Assembly (NCBI GenBank): GCA_963854835.1
Contig: OY978525.1
Coordinates: 103,309,388-103,373,387, forward strand
DNA from: Megamerina dolium
Lineage: Eukaryota; Arthropoda; Insecta; Diptera; Megamerinidae
Length of the DNA: 64,000 nucleotides
Reading direction: 5' to 3'
Shown: positions 46,901-58,900 of the stretch, piece by piece
Layout: each line of letters begins with the position of its first letter
Numbering within the stretch: position 1 is the stretch's first letter
The notes under the pieces: model-generated
The model's input: the letters and a program-made list of their open reading frames with translations, nothing else
Database searches by the model: none
What the model was told of the DNA's origin: nothing
Made by a program: the position numbers and the translations under genes

Positions 46901-49900
46901 CGGTGACTAATTTTTTCCATGTTTACAAATTCACTGAGGTCGTTAACTTTTGATGGCTCAAAAAAAAAAAACAACAACATGACGCCTTGAAACTTAAAAC
47001 ATAAACATTTTTTCACACTACTGCCGCCATCTACGAGTATATGTTAGGTCGGGTAGTTCTGGCACAGTGTACATTTCCATATAAAAGGTAAAAATTCGTA
47101 CACGTTGGTATAATAAAGGAAACATTATCGAATATGTGATGTTTTTTAAGTGCAGAAATTCAAAAAATCAGTCTGCTGCAAATAAGCATGTGAGAAGTTA
47201 TGTCGCACATATTTCAAATTATGAAAATGTGACGTAACATATTTTTTAAATATTATTGCGCCTTCAATCCCTCAAACATATGATATATTTACGCAGCTCA
47301 CAGTTTGAAGAAAAAGTCATTCACCGAACTGATCTAAATTCATCTAAAGTGAAAGTGAAGCGCAACAAATACTGTAAACATAAATTTCGTTCAATTCAGT
47401 CCCATTCACTATTTAGTGACAGTGTGAGACAGTGGTGTTTAATGTGTGTGTGTGAAAGGTAAAACCAATGAACTGGATGAAAATATGTAAACAACGATGA
47501 TTGTTCTGAATAATTTCACACTGTGTGATTCAATTTGTGGATGTACATTCACACAGTATTCAGTGCAAATCATGTTTAATGGACAAGTACGCATTCAATA
47601 TTTAATAACTTTATATGTGTCGATGGTTTATCCTTGAAATGTTGACATTATCTTTTAAGCTATAGTTTCTAATGATTTTCTCAAATTCTTTTATCACATC
47701 TTTAAGAATATGGTGCCACTGTAAGCAGTGTTGTGTAAAAATATGTCATAATAATTTCTACAATTGTTGGTAATTTTCTTAAATCATTTTAAAATTTAAT
47801 GTTGAACATTTTTAGTATTGACTGCTCTCATTTGAAGGTCTTTTCTTTTTTGTACTCATTTACAGATGTTTTTATGCAGGTAGACAAGGTCATATGTTAA
47901 ATAGAAAATGAAAGTATTGTACTCGTATCATTAAATTATAATTTATATTGTCGTGTAGTAACTAAAAGAAGTAACCCTTAGTTTACGTTATCAAATATAG
48001 TTTCTTACATTCATTCAGAACAAAGATTTTGAAGGTCAAAATTATAACTTTTTTCTAAACGAAATCAAGCTTAAAACAATCGATGAGACACCGTAAAATC
48101 GCCGTCCTTCAACTCAAAAATAGATAATTTTTGGAGAAGTGAATTCAACATTTTGTAGACACTAGCTAATTTTGGAGTTATCGTTGAAAATCGGTCAAAA
48201 ATGAATGAAAAACAACAAAAAATCCAATAAAAATCGGGCTGTTAAAGTAGATAAATTAGTATAAATTCCATTGCAATTAGTATAATTTACAAATAAACAC
48301 ACACACTCCTGAAAATTAAAACAATATTTATTATTTGTTGTCTTTTGACGTTCGAAAATTTAACAGCAGTTATATATGCATTTTTATTGAAAATATTTAA
48401 TCTCGACCTAATAGTATGCGATATTTCTTCAAGTACACTACATACACACAAAACTGTACGTATTATCATCATAGTTTTTTTTTTTTTAATCTTATATCCA
48501 TAGTTAGTTTGAGAAAAATTATTAATCGATTTAAAACTATAGGGTGATTTTTTTGGCAACACTGTTTTTGACAGCTCAGCTGTTTTCGTGCAACATGTTA
48601 CTGTCAAACATGTTCAGTTTGGTCTATAACTTCACCATGAATCGACTTACAAACGAACAACGCGTGCAGCTTATTGAATTTTATTATCAAAATTCATGCT
48701 CGGCTAAGAAAGTACTTTCTTGTGTTCAGCGACGAAGCTCATTTTTGGTTGAATGGATACATAAACAATCAAAGTTGCCGTATTTGGTGTGAAGAGCAGC
48801 CAGAAGCATTGCAAGAACTGCCTATGCATCCCGAAAAATGCACTGTTTTGTATGGATTATGGGCCGATGGCATCATTGGACCGTACTTTTTCAAAGAAGA
48901 CGAAGGCAGGAACGTTACTGTGAATGGCGAGCGCTACCGTGCGATGATTAAATTTTTTTTTTGCCCAAAATGGAAGAGCTGGACTTGGCTGACATGTGGT
49001 GCCACATGCCACACAGCACGCGAAACAATGGCCCAATTGAGAGGCGCGATCGTGCGATTTAACGCCTTTAGACAATTTTTTGTGGGGCTATGTAAAGGTT
49101 CATGTCTATAGCGACAAGCCCATGTTCGGTTGACACACCCGAAGCCAACATTGAAGAATTTGTTCGTGAGATACCGGCCGATATGTTGGAGAGAACATGC
49201 TAAAATTGGACCCAGTGTATGAACCATTTGAGGCGCAGCCGTGGTCAACATTTACACGTAATCACCTTTAAACATTGAATTATATAGATCGTTTTATCGA
49301 CTCAAATAAAGATTTCATACATTTCTCTAAATTTTATGTTTTTTTTTAAATCAAATCCGAAGGCTCTTAAAAATTACCCTGTATTATAGAAATTGGCTAA
49401 AAAAAGAAGAGAAAGACTGAAGAAATGATTCAACTGAATGATGGCATAACAAAAACAACTATTGTAAAATATTGTACATATATTGAAATGATCAAGCTAT
49501 TAAATAAAACACGAAATAAATTACTAAATGAAAAATAACATCATCGCCAAGAATTCCATAAAAGCAAATCGAATAAAATTGAGTAGTGAATGGACTTTTG
49601 TTGAGGCAAAACGTCATATTTTAATACAATAGCAATGATATAGCAACAAAAGAGAGTGAGAACGAGATACAGAGAATAAATAAAAAGTGATGAGAGAAGA
49701 AAATTAAGCACTTTCTTATATGAAAATATAATTAGAATAGTAGTTAATGAATGCAATAGTAATGGTAGTAGAATAACAAATAATAATAATAATGACTTTG
49801 AAAATTACTTTATTAAATGCATGAATAACAACAATGAGTACAATGCTTAATTAAAAAAAAAAATCAACAGCGAACTAACAGAAAAGAAAGAAATGATACT

Positions 49901-52900
49901 GACTTCACTGACGAACTACTTCACCCGTAAAATAATTAGAGCAAATTTTTTTTTTTATTATTATTTTCTTTTACACATGTATTTTTTAATCTTTGCTACT
50001 TAATGTGTTCTTCTTCAACCTGTTTGCCGTATTATTAATTAGAACGTTGTATAAGTACATTTGAAACTGTTATTTCAAATACAAGTTGGTATGATATTTA
50101 AGATGAAAATTAAATGTTTTGAAAAGTAGGTACATATACTAAACAAAATTTTTTTATTTTCTCATACCCAGAAACCAGAATAGTCATTTCCCATCCAGTT
50201 ATGTAGATTTTGTAGAAGGTCGAATGTTGTGAAAAGTTACGTTTTTCACATATTTAAGTTAGAATATCTCAAAATCCTAATGCGATGAAGCAATATTACT
50301 GCTACCATTTTTGAATTCAGTTCAAAAAATTGCATCAGAAATGGCTACTTTGTTCTGTTGGTCTGATAATTGTAGACTTACCTCTATAATTAAAGTAATT
50401 AAAATTAAAATTCTAATCAAATATTGGGGAAATATCTTTGAATAACAAAATTTTGCTGATTTTTTTAAAAATAATTTTGCGCTAAGCTGTTTTGCAAACA
50501 CTCAATTTATACAACTGATGCAATTTAAGCAATTAATGAATTCATTTCTTTTCACAATGATTAACTTTCTATAACTGTTACCTACAAAACCTTAAAACAT
50601 TTGCTGAATTGTTGTTATTTCGTAATGAATGTACACTTGTATAGTTAATTTGTTCATTAATTAAAGCATTTACTACATTATATCCAAAAATATGTTACCG
50701 TAATGTACTAATTTAGTAAGACTCTAACAGCTCTACTAATATTTAATATTGTACAGTGTGTTTTTAAGACCTTTTATTCAGTATTTCTTCGTATTGCATT
50801 ATGCAATCGTTTGTATACGATCAATGTTTAAAAATTATGGAAATTTCCTTCAAAAATCAGTTTTCTGTAAGATTATATTTTATCGTCAAAATTGTATTCA
50901 ATGATGAGGATCACTAGAAGATCATTGCTTTAGACAGTACAGTGCCACATATTATACAGGCCTCAAAATTGTCGATTTATTGAAGAAAGTGTACGGTCCC
51001 CTATACTGGACTCCAACATCATCTGATTTGTTGCCTCTGGACTATTTTTTCTGGGGCTACTTGAGACCATTGTTCTATTGTAGTGCTGGAAAACAACATC
51101 GAGTGCACCAATCGTAACATGTGATATCAAATGCTCGAAAAAGTAGTCGAAAAGGGGTGCTCCACGATAATGTATATCAAACGCTACCGTGCTGTCGTAT
51201 TTGCCCGAAATCAATTTTTTGACTGACTGCTCTTAGAATAAGTCAGAAAAAAAAGGTTAAAATTCATATCGGAGCGAAATAAATAGTTTGAACACATAGA
51301 GAAAAATTTCACAAGGAATAATTTTGTAGAACCTTTTAACCCACTAGCTCTCTCATGAAAGGGTCGTTTTGACCCCCGTTTTGGAGACATATTTGTCATT
51401 TATTTTTACGTTCTTTGTATAAAGATTTTGTCTGAGAATACACCTAGTGAAATTTTCCGACGAATAATTTTCCAGAACATTTTAATCCACTAGCTCTCTC
51501 ATGAAAGGGTCGTTTTGACCCCCGTTTTGGAGACTTATTTGTCTTTTATTTTTACGTTTTTGTATAAAGATTTTGTCTGAGAATACATCTAGTGAAATTT
51601 TCCGACGAATCATTTTCATTTTAACCCTTTAGCGACCCCACAAACCATTTTATTCAGGCTTTCCAAAAAGGAATTTTTTTTTTTAATTAGTTCAATAGAA
51701 ATTAGTCCAAAAAAATTGTCGCGTTCATTATGTCAAGCCGGTTCATTATGTCAAGCTTCTCGTGTGGTGGGCACGTTATGTATTCAAATTATTTTTACTT
51801 AATGCAGCAATTTTTTGAATATAAAAATATTTTGCCAAATTTCGTTCATTTTTACATGCATTTCTATTTTTTAAATATATTTTTTATAATTTAATATTGG
51901 GTTTCCGCATATGGATTCACTTTAATATAATATACAGAATGCTGAAATTTTCCGTTTATAATTTTTGTAAATGAACTCGTATCACACGCATTTTCAACCA
52001 TAACAGAACGCCCACATCTACGACAATCTGCAGCATATTCAATTTTCCAAATGAAACGTTTTTCATTTTATTTATTTGAGAAAAATGAACACAATGTGTG
52101 CAATGTATTATATTGTATATTCGCGTATATGTACGTATATACATAAAGAAAACAACGCAATATATTTCTGGTTACTTTTTAAAATATGATTCTGTAATTT
52201 GTCTGACTAATCTATATAATTTGTTAAAATTAAAAAAAAAAATTTCTGTATTCATACGCTTATGTTTAAATAGTAAATTCCATTTGATGTATATCATAAG
52301 AAAGAGCATCGCATCGGGTATTATAATTGTCTACATACTTTACATACGCACATATATTTCATCTAAAATCATATTTATCTCATACGATTTCAAGCTGACT
52401 ACGACAGAATTTGTAAATGAATCTGAAAAAATGAGTCAGTAATGTCGAATTAAATGAGAATGAAAAGTAAGATGGAATAAATAAAATTAAACAAAAAGTT
52501 TAATTAATATTATTCCGCTCCATGTGCTTAAAATGCTGAATGTCAAAATCGTTTGTAATAATTAAATTGCAAGAAATGGTTACTGCGTTGCATAATTATT
52601 GTATTTGCCTTTCATATAATTTTGTCTTTACAGTCATAGGTCAATATCTTAACCCTTAAATGCCCAAGAAAAGCAAATTTTATGAAAAAAAAATTTTCAA
52701 TAAATATATGTTATAAAAATGCGGCATACGGTTTGCTTAAAAATAACAATACATTCAAATTTATTCAAATTATAGTCTATCATTTTCTATGACTCGCTCA
52801 TTTATCTACGAGTAGTAACAAAAATCTACATATTTTGACTAAATTCATGAATCGATGAAATTTTTGAGATTTTCGTAAGAAGTGAACCATTCTCTAGGAA

Positions 52901-55900
52901 GGACTGACTGCTACTCTGGATAGATATAGTAAGATGAGATCTGGCATTGTCATGATGTAGTGTACCCTTATCATACCTTTGCCACATTGTAGTCGTTTTT
53001 CGTTCATCCCTCTGGTCCCTTCAGTCTCCTTACTTTCATGAATATTATATTTCATAAACCCCTTTCTTTTCTTTTCTGAAAACAATAATGGTTTTCCGGT
53101 TTTCTGACTCTAGAACTGCTTACTTTTGAACGTTTCAAAACAATTGATTTACGGATGTTTAATCCGTCCACAAGTTATTATAATTTTCACCATTCTTAAT
53201 CGATCGCTGAAAAGCTCTTGCAGTCAGTTTTTCATTCTCAATTTTTTAAGAGCCATTTCTGAACAGTAAAACTCTTGTGATATGACTTTGATATCAGAGC
53301 TGTTTTAGTAACGTTTTCATGACAAATTGTTACTGTTGGTAAAATTGCCAATTGTTTGCGACAATGGGGTTAACGTAGTAAGGCAAAAAATAAAAAATTT
53401 GAAATATTTGTTGCGGTCAGGCTACGAATTCACGGCCATATGCAGTAAAAGTCAAGATTTATAAAAAAAAATATTTGGAAGAAAAGGAGCAAATTGTTCG
53501 AAATTGGGCCAAACCATACAATAGGAAGCAAATTAGCTGTGCTTTAATGAAATGTCGAATTTTGAACTGCTTGTAGATTAGAGACGTAGAAATTTTAGTG
53601 AAGAACTGCACTACAATCAAAGAAGGTGTTTTATTGGTGAAAACTGACTCGACAATGGTGAACATTAGATGGTGTCAGCGCCTTCTGAGGCCACTGTTAT
53701 CTTCTCCAAGTTTGAAGGATTTATGATAATAGCACGAGAACATATCGGTGCATACGATGAAAGACGGATGGGTGTTTTGACGACGAAGAAGGACGCGTAA
53801 AAAAATAAGACGAAGCAATAGAATGACCGTTACGAGTATATCGTCGGTGCATACGAAGAAAGACACACGCTCAAAAAAATCGACTGCGAAAAAAGACGCG
53901 TGAAAAAACTGCGAAAAAAGACATGTAAACATAGTTGACCGCGAAGAAATACACGTAAACATAGTTGACGGCGATGAAAGACACGTAAACATAGTTTACG
54001 GCGGAAAAAGACACGTAAACATATTTGACGACGAAGAAAGACGCGTAAACGTAGTTGACGAAGAAAGACGCGTAAGCATATTACCATTTATCCGAACGAC
54101 TGGTAATAATTAGTGTATTTAATTTTTTTTATAATTTGCGCGGAATATGGTGATAACCACACCGGTATCAGCTATGTTTATGCGTCTTTCTTAACAACCA
54201 ATTATATTTACGCGTCTTTCTTCACCATTTCCTAAACAGAGTTGATTTGAATTTTATTTTATATATAAATTTCAAATAGAACAAATAGAAATTCTGATTA
54301 GTTAATTGATAAAATGTATCAAAAATAGTGAAATAGTTTTGTTGCAACATTCTTCCATTTCATTTTATTCTTAATTCTTGTTGTTGAAATAAAAAAAAAT
54401 ATCGAAAAGTATCATCTCTGTACAGTAGAACAAATGAAAGTAATTTGCAGTAACTAAGCGATTATTCAAGTTTTCTAGCGTCAATAGTTATACGCGCTAA
54501 AGCTAGCACCCGTTGTTGTTGTTTTGCTTTCATTTATGGGTGCTAGCTAAGTAAGACTGTCAAATAAAACAGCTAATATTCCATTTCTGCTATACGTGAA
54601 AATGGTGAAGAAGGATTTATTGGTTAAAAAGTGAAATTCTTATTCTTCATATTCTTATTATTCCTATTGATAGCTGTTCCTTAGAATTTTGATTAAATAA
54701 TGGGCGTCTTCGTGTGTTTCGTCAATAATTTCCATGTATTTATTTCGCATTTACTTCAATAAATTGTTTGCTAGCCTCAAATTTGGACACTTTACCTTTA
54801 AAATTTCAATAGAAAATTTTCCAATTATTTTATATATTTTTATTTAAAACATGGAAAAATGACTGCTTATTCTTATTATTTATTTATAGGCCTGGATTTC
54901 CTAGAGTCCGATGAGTAATGTTGTTAATTTTTATTTATTCTGCAAAATTTTTCTTTTTATATCTGACAAATATTGTATTGTATCCATTGTAGCTAAATAT
55001 AAGCTTTTTAAGCTTTGATGAAGTTTAACAAATGAATTCAAATTGATGATGCTATGTGTGTTTGAGCGTGTTTGTTTAAATTTATGACCTTAGTTTTTCT
55101 TCTACACTTCATCTATAACTTCATTATGATCATTTATAAATTTACAACTTACTTAACCCAATTTCCATTAACAATATGAATACATACAAACATACATACT
55201 ATGTACATAAGTACATGTAGAGTAAAGTGAGTAAATATGGTGCATCAAGTTTTGTGCCCAGCAGTATAGCAGAAAAGATAAAAAAATGATTTCTTGGACA
55301 AATATATTTAGAATCATCTGTAGGTTATTTTTGGCTATACGATTTGACACATTATTTTCACCAAACTCATTTGACTCGCCGTAATGTAGAGTCGTCATTA
55401 AACATTTTTTTATCTTTGGTCAAGCATTATTGTACATACTTTCTAATCGCAAATCACATTATTTACGGTTTTTTTTCTTGTTGTGAAAAATAAGCAACAA
55501 ACCGAATATAAATTTTACGGATAGTAAAAACAAAAAAAGAGCAAATACACTAAAAAGGTCAATCAATCAGTCTTCACCTGTATTTATTGTGTGATTGTTC
55601 CACAGTGACATGCTTCAAATGTAGATGCATGCATTATAGATGTGTATGGGAGTCACATACTCGCATATAGACACAAATGGGTAAAACTACTTGCAGCCAA
55701 ACCCTTTATTGATTTTAATATTACCAAGCACTTGCATAGATTGTTACTATATATTACCATATTTTACTACATACTAACGAGTACATATATGAGTACCTAC
55801 TTTAATAATTTATTGGTTTATATTTATGTGTAACTATTGTTGTTGTTATTGTTGTTACCGAAAATATAACAACTAATATATTGTATTTACGATTGAAGAT

Positions 55901-58900
55901 ATGCTTTATTCATCAAGTACTTGAATGGATATCATGTCTGAAACCAGTTTTTAGCAAATTCATACATGGCTTGATGTGATTTTGGTATTTGTTTTTACTT
56001 TGCTCTTTCAAATGTTTTGCTTTCAGCACTTTATTGTTGTTTCATTTTCTTTTTAAATGTTTTGCTACGATAATCAAATTCAGTTTTTCCTTGTTGCATC
56101 CCTACATATGTATGTATAGGGTTATTCAACATATGCTTACGAATTATATATATATTTTTTTAATGCACATATCGAAGTTACATTTGAATTCAAATATTTA
56201 ATGAAATTAAATACTGATTATATATCACTAATATTTTAAAAGTTTTGATTGACTTTAACCTTTTCGGGAAATTAAAAATCTTGAGTATGATTTCGAAAGC
56301 ATGTTTGAAAACTTTCGCACAAATAGGATTAATGTTCGGTCTGAAAAAAAAACACATTCTTCTGTATTATGTACAGAATACATTTAGCGAGTCATGCGAT
56401 TAAGGGGGTCTTCTACCTTGTTGGTTCAAAAAATTCGATTTTTTTTTTTTTCAATTTTCCAACCCAGAAGGTGTTAGTAATATACCCTTAAAAGGATATA
56501 ACTGAAATCTTATTATTTCGAGTTTTTCCGAGCCGTCGAAGACAGTTACGCGTGCTCTTATCGCAGCGCTCTTCGCGACCACCTAAAAGCTGGCCCATCG
56601 TGTTTTTCTAAAGTTATCTAACGTTCTATCGAATACCTGATGTATCTGTATCTATGTAATCTCTGTTATGCATGATAAAATTTTCGGTCCATTCAGTTTG
56701 AAAGAAAATTTAACGTCGGAAACATCCCGCTTGTTATATACATGAATATCTTTAAATGCGATTTCCCAAAAGTTGCGTTTTTGTAACTGGTTGACATGAT
56801 ATCTCGAAAACTAATTGATTTATTGATTGAAATTATATATCAAAATTTGTGAAAAACATGTGGCTATCGTCTGACAGATACTTTTTAGATTTTTTTTATT
56901 TAAACAATTTTTACAGATGTTTTTAACACCGAAAACATTAAAAAAAAAAATTTTTTTTTTAAAGTTGCCTGTTCTGCGAAATTTTCAAATTTTGAAAATG
57001 CCATCTGTCAAACGATAGCCAAGGAGATAAAAAAATTAAATCATTTTGGTTTTTTTGTTTCAGACGATTTTCATGAGCTAAATCGTGTCAACCATTTGTG
57101 TATGCATTTTTTGCAAGGGACACTTCAAGGTCAAGTCACGGTCAAATCGAAGACAGTAAATTTTCAGTAAAATTAGTGTTAAATGTATTTAAATAAACAA
57201 GTTGAATGCAACAAACCGCACCTCGATTGCGTTTTTAGTTTTCCTATAACTAATATTCAAAAAACAGTGTCAAAAATGAAGCCACAAGGTAGAAGACCCC
57301 CTTAACAAAATAAAAATTCCCTTCATTTGCTTTTAATATGCCTGGTTGATTTTTTATTCGCCATTTGCCATTTTGCAAATTTTTATTCGATTACACCGTA
57401 ATTTGAACACCCCAAAGAAGATTAAAAAAAAAATTGATTAAAAAATAATTTGTTGCTTTAAATAATTTTAAAAGTAAATACATTTTTTATTGTGTATGAT
57501 TTAAGATTTTTAGTTAAATTCGAGTTTAAAAAAATTATTTCTTTCAATAATTTCTGCATTCGGTTTTTTTTTTAATCGCGGCAAACAGAACAGGTTTTTT
57601 TTTGTCAAATTGTACTCGACCAACCATAGCTCAGTGGTTTAGTGCGTTGGCCATCTGATCTGTCGAAACGGTTTTTCTTTCGAGCGGTACGAGTTTTACT
57701 CACACGTTTTACCGTAAGTCAAATATAATTTTAAAAGGCAATAAATTTTTGAAAGTGTTTGATTTTAGGTTTTTTTAGTTAAGTTCGAACGTTTTTTTTT
57801 ATTCGCAGATAATGGTCATTTTTGGATTTAGCTTGACGTTACCCTAGAAAAGTTACTCTTTATCCTACGGCAAACAACGTTTTTTTTTCGTCAAATTGTA
57901 CTCGACCAACCATAGCTCAGTGGTTTAGTGTGTTGGCCATCTGATCTGTCGAAACGGTTTTTCTTTCGAGCGGTACCCACCTGTCGGCAAGCAATTGGCA
58001 ATTCTTTCGGCAGTAATAATTTGCTATGGAAAAGCTTTTAAAAGAACTCTGTGACAAAGTTTAGAAAAAGTGATGTCACAAGGGTTCTGTCGTTCGGAAA
58101 GCGTATTGGAAAGAGCAGCTCGACAGTAGAGCCCTTTAGGGCTTATAAATGCCACATATTTATTTATTTATTTTATGTACTCGACGAACTCGACTCGACT
58201 AATTTTTTTTTTTAACTTTGCACACTAGATATCAGTTTATTGCTCGGAAGAGAAGCTCGGCCGTAGAGTCCTTCGGGGCTTATAAGTGTCACATATTTAT
58301 TTATTTATTTTATGTACTCGACGAACTCGACTCGACTAATTTTTTTTTTAACTTTGCACACAAGATATCAGTTTATTGTTTGCAATATACTCTTATAAAT
58401 CAGAGCTTCTCCAAGGGAAATAAAAATCAAAAACATTGAATAATTTTAAGTAGCGGGCGTTTCAAGGGTTAAAATGCTTTACAGGGACCGCCAAAGGTGT
58501 GACAAATTCATATGGCAGTCGTTTAGCATAATAAGAATTATTTGTAATTCTTTATGAATACAAACTCTAATAAAATCTGCTTAGACAATTTCGGAGCTAA
58601 TTATCCACACCGTGCCGTGCTTTGCCGTGCCGTACCGTAACATATCCACAACATAAAGATGCTAATGTTGTCCTGAAGTACATATTTTGAAAGTTTGCAG
58701 TTTGCAGTTTTCCCAACGACATAGTTCACGATCTGTGTACCATGTTTTGCCCCATTGAGTTGACACAACATGACTGACTGTCACATAGAAATTGGTCAAT
58801 TGTGGGCTAAACAAATGAGTTATTCGAAATAAATGCCGAATGTAATAATGTACCTACGAATTGATTTTGAGTTATTAACGATTTATTGTTCTGTAACATG

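Noticed and set aside
53885..54085. CRISPR array
   Set aside because: Regular 30-bp period but no unique spacers: the whole unit repeats, and the DNA is from an animal nucleus.
53675..54087. Repetitive MFTCLSS- or LRVFLRR-type proteins on the minus strand
   Set aside because: Open only because the 30-bp minisatellite period is divisible by three; no start context, homology or splice signals.
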